DNA of 12,700 bases, taken from assembly GCA_026983755.1 (NCBI GenBank), contig JALSTL010000095.1, positions 1 through 12,700 of the forward strand, written 5' to 3'. Within the stretch, counting starts at the first letter, position 1. Every line of letters begins with the position of its first letter. The translations under genes were made by a program, and so were the position numbers. The stretch comes from Melioribacteraceae bacterium (GTDB lineage: Bacteria > Bacteroidota > Ignavibacteria > Ignavibacteriales > Melioribacteraceae). The notes under the pieces were generated by a model. The model was given only the letters and a program-made list of their open reading frames with translations. It was not told the DNA's origin and did not search any database. Shown one piece after another: positions 1 through 7,400 of this stretch.

Positions 1-75
1 TATATTTTGCGCACTTAGTGTGATGTTTGCTATTAAAAAATATATAAGAAGAAAGACGAATGTTTTTGTTTTCAT
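1..75 (-). CDS. N-terminus of an exported protein (partial, runs off left edge)
   Basis: Reading leftward from an ATG at 73-75, 25 codons stay open to the window edge. They encode a typical Sec signal peptide: Met-Lys-Thr-Lys-Thr as the charged N-region, a hydrophobic core FVFLLIYFLIA, then a polar C-region ending Leu-Ser-Ala before Gln. That is a good signal peptidase I site, with cleavage expected after Ala at about residue 22. The Ser-Ala-Gln ending is characteristic of secreted Bacteroidota/Ignavibacteriota proteins. No clear Shine-Dalgarno sequence precedes the ATG. Nothing of the mature protein is visible, so its function cannot be given. It lies on the same strand as the upstream phosphatase gene but 242 bases beyond its stop, with a candidate promoter in between. 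Confidence 0.7.
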   Translation of the reverse strand, partial: MKTKTFVFLLIYFLIANITLSAQNI

Positions 76-162
76 TTTTGCACTGAACTATTTGTTAGAA
101 TTTGTAATATTTAAATATAACCAAATAGATACATAAATATTATTTTTTTGAAAGATTTTCGG

Positions 163-190
163 TATAATAACAAGTTTATTGTTATCATCA
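163..190 (-). promoter_or_regulatory. Candidate promoter with overlapping inverted repeat, upstream of exported-protein gene
   Basis: Read on the minus strand, TTGATG (4 of 6 to the -35 consensus) is followed after 16 bases by TATTAT (5 of 6 to the -10 consensus). The spacer and -10 region are covered by a 7-bp perfect inverted repeat, ATAACAA-N5-TTGTTAT (167-185), which could be an operator. In DNA this rich in A and T such matches arise by chance fairly often, and the start codon is about 90 bases away, so this is only a candidate. Confidence 0.25.
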
Positions 191-260
191 ACTTTTATTT
201 TTTGCAATAGCAATAAAGTGTTGTTTTCCCTTCGAATTGGAAGATAGGATGGAGTTAATT

Positions 261-281
261 ATTTGTAACCGTTTTACAAAT
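261..281 (-). terminator. Weak hairpin downstream of the signalling operon
   Basis: A perfect 8-bp inverted repeat, ATTTGTAA-N5-TTACAAAT, lies 36 bases after the phosphatase stop codon. The stem is almost all A-T, and in the direction of transcription it is followed by AATTAACTCC rather than a T-run, so it is not a convincing intrinsic terminator. It may be a 3'-end stabilising hairpin, an operator-like palindrome, or chance. Confidence 0.25.
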
Positions 282-317
282 GGCAATCTTTTAGGGTTGT
301 TTTTTAGGCTTAAAAAT

Positions 318-1466
318 TTATTCCGCTTTGATTCCAATAATACTTATATCATCCTCAAATTTATTTTTTGTTGCATCTGTAAATTCGAAAATTATATTTT
401 GAAGTAATTCTTCTTCGTCGGATTTGTTTTCTATAATTTCTTTAAGTCTTTGTTCGCCAAAGAATTCACCGTCTGTACAGCGGGTTTCCGGTATTCCGTC
501 GGTAATAATATAAAACTCGTCACCGGATTTAATAGGGATTTCAATATCTTCATAATCTCCGGTTTCTTTAAAACCAATTAATATTCCGTTGGATTTAATC
601 GATGAGGTAGAATCGGACTTGTGAATTAATGGAAGGTCTCCGGCGCCGCTGTATTTTAGTATATTTTTTTGTCGGTTTATGGTTAAAACGGAAAGCGTTA
701 TAAATACATCGGAAATTCTTTCGTCTCTATAAACAGCGTTGTTTACTTTATTAAGAATATCTCCGGGAGAAAGTTCTTTGTCTTCGGAAAGCACCATTCT
801 TATTGCACTTCTTACATAGCCTGCGTAAGCAACGGCAAAATACCAAGCTCCCCATTTTTTACCCATAATATCGCCAAGTACAATAACAAGGTTATTTTCA
901 TCTGCTTTAAAATAATCTATAAAATCTCCACCGGGTATATTTTGGAAAGGAACATGCCAATGTTTTATAGTAAAACCATCGAACGCAGGAGCAAAATCCG
1001 GAACAACTTTGGTTCCCATATTATCGGCAGCTTTGTGTACTTCTTCAACGGCTTTTTCTCTTTCTTTTTGTGAAGATTTAAGTAGAGCATTTATTTTTGC
1101 AAGAACAATTTTAGAACCGGAAGTTTTAACTATGTAATCTTCAATATTTAAATCGTATCCGTTTAATATATCGCTTTCGTCTCCTTTGGCAGAAAGAAAA
1201 ACAAACGGAACCATTTTAAGGTTTTCGTCTTCCAAAAGCATTTTACGAAATTCATATCCGTCAACTTCGGGCATCATTATATCGCTAACAATAATATCCG
1301 GTTTAAAAGATTTAGCCAACAAATATCCTTCAAGTCCGTTTTCCGCCCATTCATAGGTGAATCCTGCTTTTTTTAAAGTATATAAAAACAGTTTGGCTAC
1401 CGATTCTTCGTCTTCAACAAGAAGAATTTTGTATGTATTGGTTTTTGTTTCTGTCAATGTATCCAC
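318..1466 (-). CDS. Response regulator fused to PP2C (RsbU/SpoIIE-type) serine phosphatase
   Basis: 382 residues, cytosolic. Residues 12-130 form a receiver: acidic pair Glu18/Asp19, phospho-acceptor Asp62 in SDIMMP, Ser92 and Lys114 (followed by Thr rather than the usual Pro). A short helical linker (130-150) leads to a PP2C domain of the SpoIIE/RsbU type, about 155-382. Metal-binding signatures are present: GGDFIDYF (Asp181), GDIMGKKWGAW (Asp199), TDGIPE (Asp323) and a C-terminal Asp372-Asp373 before IS. The family dephosphorylates phospho-Ser/Thr on STAS anti-sigma-factor antagonists, and the receiver probably gates it. It is last in an operon with the NtrC-type regulator (50-base gap) and the histidine kinase, the probable phosphodonor. 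The start is a GTG at 1464-1466 without an obvious Shine-Dalgarno sequence; an in-frame TAA at 1470-1472 blocks any longer start. Family assignment is firm; the target is inferred. Confidence 0.93.
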   Translation of the reverse strand: MDTLTETKTNTYKILLVEDEESVAKLFLYTLKKAGFTYEWAENGLEGYLLAKSFKPDIIVSDIMMPEVDGYEFRKMLLEDENLKMVPFVFLSAKGDESDILNGYDLNIEDYIVKTSGSKIVLAKINALLKSSQKEREKAVEEVHKAADNMGTKVVPDFAPAFDGFTIKHWHVPFQNIPGGDFIDYFKADENNLVIVLGDIMGKKWGAWYFAVAYAGYVRSAIRMVLSEDKELSPGDILNKVNNAVYRDERISDVFITLSVLTINRQKNILKYSGAGDLPLIHKSDSTSSIKSNGILIGFKETGDYEDIEIPIKSGDEFYIITDGIPETRCTDGEFFGEQRLKEIIENKSDEEELLQNIIFEFTDATKNKFEDDISIIGIKAE

Positions 1467-1469
1467 AAA

Positions 1470-1493
1470 TTAATTTAATTCTTTACTTTCCAT
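1470..1493 (-). other. Seven-codon in-frame leader ORF just before the phosphatase gene
   Basis: An ATG at 1491-1493 opens Met-Glu-Ser-Lys-Glu-Leu-Asn and ends at TAA 1470-1472, one codon before the GTG used for the phosphatase and in the same frame. It may permit termination-reinitiation onto the GTG. Alternatively, if the TAA were a sequencing error, the phosphatase would simply start at this ATG. No Shine-Dalgarno sequence precedes it. Confidence 0.2.
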
Positions 1494-1516
1494 AATCGAA
1501 TAAAATTTTATAGGAT

Positions 1517-2896
1517 TTAGTTTCGTTTCGATTTAATTTCGTATTTGTCCATTAATCTGTATAACGTTGCTCTGCCTACATTTAATTTTTTAGAAGCATC
1601 AACAATATTACCGTTGGTCATTTTTAATGCATGTTTTATTGCTTCGGCTTTAAGTTTTTCAAACGGAATAATAGGAGAATCTTCTGCAAATAACGGTCCG
1701 TGCATATCAAGATTAGATTCACCGTTTGCCGATTGAATTTGAGGCGGTAAAATATCCACATCAATTTTGTCGTCGTCTGTAAGAATAATACAGCGTTCAA
1801 TTGTATTTTCAAGTTCGCGAACATTTCCCGGCCAATCATAGTCGTACAATAATTTTAGAGCGGCTTTAGTAATGTGTTTAATTTCTTTATCGTTTTTTTT
1901 GTTAAATTCGGCAAGAAAATGGTTTATTAAAACCACTATATCTCCTCGTCTTTCTCTTAAAGGAGGAACGGATATAGGAAAGGTATTAAGCCTGTAGTAA
2001 AGGTCTTCTCTAAATTGTTTGTTCGCAACGGCTTCTTTTAGATTTACATTGGTAGCAGAAATAATTCTTACGTCGCTTTTAATTGTTTCGGTTCCACCAA
2101 CTCGTTCAAATTCTTTTTGTTGAATAACTCTAAGAATTTTTGCCTGTAAGGACATTTCCATATCGCCGATTTCGTCTAAGAAAATAGTTCCGCCGTTTGC
2201 AAGTTCAAACTTCCCTATTTTTCTTTGATGTGCACCGGTAAACGAGCCTCGTTCGTGTCCGAATAATTCACTTTCCAATAATTCTCTTGGTATAGAAGCA
2301 GAGTTAACTACAACAAAAGGTTCGTTTTTACGTATTCCGTTGTAATGGATAGCCCTTGCTATAAGTTCTTTCCCTGTACCGCTTTCTCCGCTGATTAAAA
2401 CGGTTATATCATTATTAAGTACTTTTGTAACCATTTTAAAAACCGTTTGCATTTTTTTATCTGCCGATACAATATTGTTAAAGTTATATTCGTTTTGAAG
2501 ATTTGTATTTAATTCATCAACGCGTCTTTCAAGATCGTAGCTTCTAATTGCATTTTTTATTGCCGGTTGCAGTCTGTTTTTATCTATTGGTTTTGGGAAA
2601 TAATCATAAGCTCCTTCTCTAATACATTCAAGGGCTACGTCAATATTACTTTGTGCCGAAAGCATGATAATAGGTAAATGTTTATTGCGTTTTTTAATTC
2701 GCTTAAGAATATCAACACCGCTTATATCCGGCAACATAATATCAAGAAGTATAATATCCGGATTGTCGTAGATGTTTTCCAAAAGTTCCGTTCCGTTTGA
2801 AAACGTACGAACGTTATATCCCCATTCTTTAGCCCAATGAGTAATTAGTTTTAATATCGAGGGTTCATCGTCAACAATAAAAATTGTTTTTTCCAA
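1517..2896 (-). CDS. NtrC-family sigma-54-dependent response regulator
   Basis: 459 residues, the usual length for an NtrC-type activator. The receiver (1-120) has Asp9/Asp10, phospho-acceptor Asp52 in LLDIMLP, Ser80 and Lys102-Pro. The central AAA+ domain (about 142-375) has Walker A GESGTGKE (170-177), the sigma-54-contact loop as GSFTGA (217-222, with Ser for the first Ala but the FT pair kept), Walker B GTIFLDE (236-242) and the REDLYYRLN segment (296-304). A Fis-type helix-turn-helix closes the protein (about 430-452, ending in TLYRLMDKY). It should remodel RNA polymerase-sigma-54 at -24/-12 promoters once phosphorylated. The start is TTG at 2894-2896, supported by a GGAG Shine-Dalgarno at 2904-2907 with a 7-base spacer and by alignment of the receiver to the very N-terminus. 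It begins 18 bases after the kinase stop, so the two genes are co-transcribed. Confidence 0.95.
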   Translation of the reverse strand: MEKTIFIVDDEPSILKLITHWAKEWGYNVRTFSNGTELLENIYDNPDIILLDIMLPDISGVDILKRIKKRNKHLPIIMLSAQSNIDVALECIREGAYDYFPKPIDKNRLQPAIKNAIRSYDLERRVDELNTNLQNEYNFNNIVSADKKMQTVFKMVTKVLNNDITVLISGESGTGKELIARAIHYNGIRKNEPFVVVNSASIPRELLESELFGHERGSFTGAHQRKIGKFELANGGTIFLDEIGDMEMSLQAKILRVIQQKEFERVGGTETIKSDVRIISATNVNLKEAVANKQFREDLYYRLNTFPISVPPLRERRGDIVVLINHFLAEFNKKNDKEIKHITKAALKLLYDYDWPGNVRELENTIERCIILTDDDKIDVDILPPQIQSANGESNLDMHGPLFAEDSPIIPFEKLKAEAIKHALKMTNGNIVDASKKLNVGRATLYRLMDKYEIKSKRN

Positions 2897-2907
2897 TGTC
2901 TTTCTCC
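2897..2907 (-). promoter_or_regulatory. Shine-Dalgarno supporting the TTG start of the NtrC-type gene
   Basis: Read on the minus strand, GGAGAAA is placed with a 7-base gap from the end of GGAG to TTG 2894-2896. No ATG or GTG is available at this position, and the receiver's first beta strand starts at codon 4, so this site decides the start codon. Confidence 0.7.
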
Positions 2908-2914
2908 GTGTTTG

Positions 2915-4075
2915 TTATTCAAACTTATATTTAGGTAGTTTTATAATAAAGCTGGTACCTTTATTTATTTTGCTTTTTACTCGTATCAATCCTTTGTGTA
3001 AATCTATTATTTGTTTAACCGCAAGCAAACTAAAGCCCGTGCCCGGAAGTTTATATCCTTTTTGATTTGCTTTGGAAAATTTATCGAACAAAAAAGGAAT
3101 ATGTTCTTCAGGTATTCCTATTCCCGTATCACTAATTACAATTTCAATTTCTTTTAAGAATTCTTTTACCGTTAAAGTTATTCTACCGTTTGTTTGCGTA
3201 AATTTAATTGCATTTGAGATTAGATAATTAATAGCTTTGCTTAATCTTTTTTCATCTGCATAAATGATAACTTCCGATTCCGGAAGGTTGCCGGTAAATG
3301 TAATTTTTTTTGTTTCAAATTTTTTCTCAAAATGCTTGATAATGTTTTTTAGCAAACTAATTATATTAACCGAATTTTTGGTTAGTTGTTTTTTATTGTG
3401 TTCTAATTCCGAAAAATCGAGAACGTCATTAATTAGTTTTGCCAATCTCTTGCTTTCGGTTAAAATTATTTCGTTAAATTCCTTTACTTTTTTTATTGTT
3501 AATTTTTTATCTTCGGCAATTGTTTCCGAAAATCCTATTATAGATGCCAAAGGTGTTCTAAGTTCGTGTGAAACATTAGATATAAATTCGTTTTTCAATC
3601 TGTTCAATTCATTAAGTATATTTATTTGTTCTTCCGCTCTATCCCTTTCAATTGAGTTTAGTCTGTAAGCTTCCGTTAGTTTGGCATTCAGTTCTTCTAT
3701 TTTTTTTTGATTGTTTGTTTTTGTTGTTATGTTTGTTCCAACCCCAATTATTTCATACGGTTTTTTATTTTCAATTATCGGATGCATATTAAAAGAAAAA
3801 TCGAATTCTTTTCCAAACGACGATACTAGTTGTAAGTTTACCGTTACATCGCTTTGGGTTGTTAATATTTTTTGAAATGCATTTATCGATGTTTCTTTTG
3901 AATTGTTACTTACAATTTCGAAAAAATGCTTTCCTTTTATTTCACTCGGTTCTTTATTTAAAATTTTACATCCGTAATTATTTACAAAGCGTATTATTCC
4001 TTGTTCATTTAGTATAAAAATAAACTCGTTTGTAATTTCCGCAAAAATCTTAAAATAATTTTTTTCTGCTACCAA
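2915..4075 (-). CDS. Soluble PAS-domain sensor histidine kinase
   Basis: 386 residues with no transmembrane segment, so a cytosolic sensor. One PAS domain (about 5-118) is followed by a coiled-coil linker (121-160), a HisKA domain with phospho-acceptor His170 in SNVSHELRTP, and an HATPase_c domain (about 240-383). N-box Asn288 (SNAIKF) and G1 DTGIGIP (316-322) are intact. The G2 motif reads GTGFSLL (345-351), where GTGLGL is usual, so the third glycine is replaced by Ser349. It is first in the operon with the NtrC-type regulator and the receiver-PP2C protein, both likely phosphate acceptors. The start is uncertain: the reading frame is open back to about 4124, but only TTG at 4073-4075 is a reasonable initiator, and it has no clear Shine-Dalgarno sequence. 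The PAS domain requires a start at or upstream of this point. Confidence 0.93.
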   Translation of the reverse strand: MVAEKNYFKIFAEITNEFIFILNEQGIIRFVNNYGCKILNKEPSEIKGKHFFEIVSNNSKETSINAFQKILTTQSDVTVNLQLVSSFGKEFDFSFNMHPIIENKKPYEIIGVGTNITTKTNNQKKIEELNAKLTEAYRLNSIERDRAEEQINILNELNRLKNEFISNVSHELRTPLASIIGFSETIAEDKKLTIKKVKEFNEIILTESKRLAKLINDVLDFSELEHNKKQLTKNSVNIISLLKNIIKHFEKKFETKKITFTGNLPESEVIIYADEKRLSKAINYLISNAIKFTQTNGRITLTVKEFLKEIEIVISDTGIGIPEEHIPFLFDKFSKANQKGYKLPGTGFSLLAVKQIIDLHKGLIRVKSKINKGTSFIIKLPKYKFE

Positions 4076-4152
4076 ATTATTTGTTTCAATTTGACTGATA
4101 ATAATTTTACCCTTTGGGTTTTTTTATTAATGTTAATAATTGATTTTTTTAT

Positions 4153-4180
4153 GAAACATAGTATAGGGAAAATTATCAAA
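4153..4180 (-). promoter_or_regulatory. Candidate promoter of the kinase operon
   Basis: Read on the minus strand, TTTG is followed after 16 bases by TATGTTTC. This resembles the Bacteroidota-type -33 TTTG / -7 TAnnTTTG promoter with one mismatch and a slightly short spacer. A sigma-70-like -10 element TATACT (4160-4165) overlaps it. A start near 4145 would give a leader of about 70 bases. Placement between the giant gene's terminator and the kinase start makes a promoter necessary here; the exact boxes are a guess. Confidence 0.35.
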
Positions 4181-4359
4181 TTAATACATAAAATATGTCT
4201 AATATTTGTACAATCGACAAAAAACCTTAAAAATTAAATAGAATTACTAGAAAAAAAATAGAGAAGTCAATAAAAAAATGAGAAATGTAGAAATTTAATA
4301 CATTTTACGGTAGAAATAATCAGTGAATTTTTTGCGGATAATTAAATTTTTAAAGAAAA

Positions 4360-4418
4360 GAGAGTTGTTGCATATAATCCAAATTTTTTCGTAACGGTTT
4401 TTATATTCAACAACTCTC
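4360..4418 (-). terminator. Intrinsic terminator of the giant gene
   Basis: Thirteen bases after the giant gene's TAA, a perfect 11-bp inverted repeat (GAGAGTTGTTG at 4360-4370 against CAACAACTCTC at 4408-4418) encloses 37 bases. One mismatch inward, a further 6 bp (ATATAA at 4372-4377 with TTATAT at 4401-4406) extend the stem. In the direction of transcription the stem is followed at once by TTTTCTTT. The long stem plus T-run is a good Rho-independent terminator, though with an unusually large loop. It means the kinase operon needs its own promoter. Confidence 0.8.
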
Positions 4419-4431
4419 CGTACAATTATTA

Positions 4432-7400
4432 TTAATCGGCGTAGCTTTGTATAGCGTCTTGTAGTGTGTCAAAAAGTTTGAACACTTTATCCATGCGTGT
4501 TATGTAGAACATTGAAGACTCTGTGTTATCGCCCCAAACTATTCTAAGATCGCCGCTTTTAGCCATTGATTTCTTTAACGAACTTACCATTACGCCCAAT
4601 ACCGTAGAATCAACAAATTCACATTCGGTAAGGTCTATAACTAATTTGGGAGTGGTTTCTTTCTCTATAAGTTCGGTTAAATATTTTTTGAATTCGGATG
4701 CAATTTCCATAGTTGCTCTTGGTAAACTTACTGTTATAACGTCAACATTTCCATATTGTAAATGAGAAAATTTTGAGTTACCGGCCGGTGAATCTGAATC
4801 TTGTTCGGGTTGAATTTCATTTGGTAATATTTGTTGAGAATAATCATTGTTATTTACTTCTTCGGTATCAAACTCCATATCGTTTATGTTTTGATGTTGA
4901 TCCGCTTCGTTGCTAATAGCTGCTTCTTGGTTAAATATATTTTCGTGATTGTTTTCTTCCTCTTCTGGAGATTCCGGCAAATCATAAAACGGATTCGGCA
5001 TTGTTTCCGCTTCGCTTTGCTCGTTATCTTCAACAAAATGATCTTCGGTTAATTTGTCGTTTTCGATTTCCATCTCGGGATGTAAACTATCAATATTGTC
5101 GTTTTCTTCAATCTGACTTTCCGGCGCTACAAACTCACTTGTTGCTTGATTGTCCAGAGCTTCTTTCATATTCAAATCAAGTTCTGCAATTCGAACGGCT
5201 TGGTTTTCTATAATTTCATTTAGTTTTTCTTCGTTGTAAGTTTTTTCTTCAAGTTTTTCATTTAAAGCATCGAGTTTTTTTGTTAGAATATCAATTTTAG
5301 ATTCTTTATCAATAATCTCGGACTTAAACGATTCTTTAATTTCGTTGAGTTTGTCTATTTGATTTTTATAATCTTCAACAAGCTCTTTCGTTTTTATGTA
5401 TTCAATTTCCTTCTCGGTTTTTTGCAGTTTAATATTAGAAAGATTTTCGCTTTGCTTTTCTATTATTTGATTCTTTTCTTCAATAATTGCTTCGTAGTTT
5501 TCCAATTCTTTTAATTTTTCTTCAAGTTTGGAAATTTTTTCTTCATATTCAACAGCGGCTTCTTTGGAAATTTGTTCTTCGTTATTTGTCAAGCCTTTAA
5601 CGGTTTCTTGAAAGTTGACAAGTTCAATATCTTTTCTTTCTAATTCGCCTATATATTCGGATTTAAGATTTTCGGCTTCTTCAAGCTTATTTTCCAATTC
5701 TCTGATTTTTTCTTCGAGAGCAATCCGGACTTGAGCGTGTTCTTCGTGTTCCGAAGCCGTTGATGATAATTTATCTTCCAACTCTTCTATTAGTTCTCTG
5801 TTTTGGCTAAGCTTGGTTCGATAATCTTCTGCTTCTCTTTGCAGTTCTTCAATTTGATTTTTTAACCGTTCGGATACCTCTTGATTATTATTAATTTCTT
5901 CCAATTTGGCTTTATAGTTTTCCGATTTTTCTTTTAGAGAATTATTTTCTTCGGAAAGAAGTTTATTTTCTTCAGCCACCACCGAAATTTCTAATGTTAA
6001 GCTTTGAATTTGTTCTTCGGCATCTTTAAGTTTTTCTTCGTAATCCAATCGGCTGTTGTGATTTTTTTCTACCTCGATTTTTAGTTTTTCGTGTTCTTCT
6101 GTTTTTTCTTTAAGTGCCTTGTTTTTTGTTTCCAGTTCTTCATTGATACTGTTTAATTTATGAGAGTTTTCATTTATTTGTTGTTGCAATTGTTTAATGG
6201 TATTGTTAAGTTCCCACTCTTTATTTAACAGTTCGTCTTCTCTATCTTGTAAAAACTTAACCATTTGAACTTGTTTGGATAATGTTTCGTCTTTTTCTTT
6301 CAGTACATTATTAAGATTACTTAATTCCCCATTTAATTCTTCAATTTTTGAATTTTTTTCTTTAAGTTCATTTTCTTTTTCTAAAGAAGAAGCTCTAAAA
6401 GATTCGAATTTTTCAACGGCCGAATTAAATTCGTTATTAAGTTTTTCAAAAGCGTTTGTAGTTTTTTGAAGTTTTTGAACAACCTCTTCTTTTTCTTTTT
6501 CTAATTTCGCAATTTGCGTAGATTTTTGATTTAACTCTTCAGTTTTTTCTTGGTCTTTATGGTTTAATTGCTCTTGTAATTGATTTATGTTTTCTTTGTG
6601 ATTTGCAATGGTGTTTTGCAATTCGGAAATAATGTTTGTTTTTTCCAATAAAGCTTGTTCGGAAATAGAAAGGTTCGATTTCAATTCTTGATTTAGATTG
6701 TCGATTCTATTGTTTTTTTCAGAAAGTTCTTGTTTTATTCTGGTTAATTCGTTAGATATTTCGTTATAATCAGCTTGATTTTCCGTTAATAACTCGGCTA
6801 GCCTGGCTTTTTCTTCGTTTAATTCGGAAATTTTTTGACTAAGGTTTTTAACAATTTCTTGTTGCTTGCCTTGTCCGGCTTCGTAATCGTTTATTATACG
6901 TTTTAAAGATATTATTTCTTCATTTAGGTTAGAAATTTTTAATTCTTTGTCTTCAAATGTTCTTTTGATTTCGTCTAATTGTTTGGTTCGTTCTTGTACT
7001 TCTTCTTTTGCCTCGTTGTATTTCTTTACATGTTCGTCCAGTTCAAGTTTATAATTATCTTTAATTCCCTGTAGCTCGTTTATTTCAGAGTGCAGTTCGT
7101 TAATAGTAATCGTAAGCTTTTCTATCTTTTCATGTAATTCGGCTTCACCTTCTTTTGTTCTGTTGAGTTCTTTTTCTTTTTGTATTATTTTGTTATTTAA
7201 TTCGGAAATTTCCACTTGTTGTTTTTCTAAATCAGACCTAAGGTCTGCAATAGTTGTTTCGGAATTATTTAATTCTTGAGTTAGACCGGTAATTCTTTCT
7301 GAAAGTGTTTGAATTTCATCTTCTTTATTGCTCTTTTCTTTAGCAAGATAGTTGTTTGTTTCGTTTGCCTCTAATAATTGAGTATTAAGTGATTCTATTT

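Larger units (their letters stand above)
76..317. other. Intergenic region between exported-protein start and phosphatase stop
   Basis: This AT-rich spacer holds no credible ORF. On the minus strand it contains a sigma-70-like candidate promoter for the exported-protein gene, TTGATG then 16 bases then TATTAT, which overlaps a perfect inverted repeat at 167-185 (ATAACAA, 5-base loop, TTGTTAT). A second inverted repeat lies at 261-281, 36 bases past the phosphatase stop. Confidence 0.5.
4076..4431. other. Intergenic region between the giant gene and the kinase operon
   Basis: 356 bases, very AT-rich, with no credible ORF on either strand. From the giant-gene side it holds a strong intrinsic terminator (4360-4418), a small 7-bp A-T hairpin at 4283-4305 of doubtful meaning, a candidate promoter for the kinase operon (4153-4180), and a short ACCC-TTT-GGGT palindrome (4109-4119) in what would be the operon leader. 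Confidence 0.6.

Noticed and set aside
261..281. The three 7-8 bp palindromes with 5-base centres (167-185, 261-281, 10593-10611) as copies of one operator
   Set aside because: The arm sequences differ from each other and none matches CRP (TGTGA-N6-TCACA) or FNR (TTGAT-N4-ATCAA) spacing, so a shared regulator is not supported.
1545..1839. Two small ORFs overlapping the 3' part of the NtrC-type gene
   Set aside because: The conserved AAA+ and helix-turn-helix reading frame covers this stretch completely; these are other-frame shadows.
3264..3668. 134-codon plus-strand ORF opposite the histidine kinase
   Set aside because: Antisense to the HisKA/HATPase region; no start signal and no recognisable domain.
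4283..4305. 7-bp inverted repeat AAATGTA/TACATTT past the giant gene's terminator
   Set aside because: All but one pair are A-T and arms of this size are expected by chance in such DNA.
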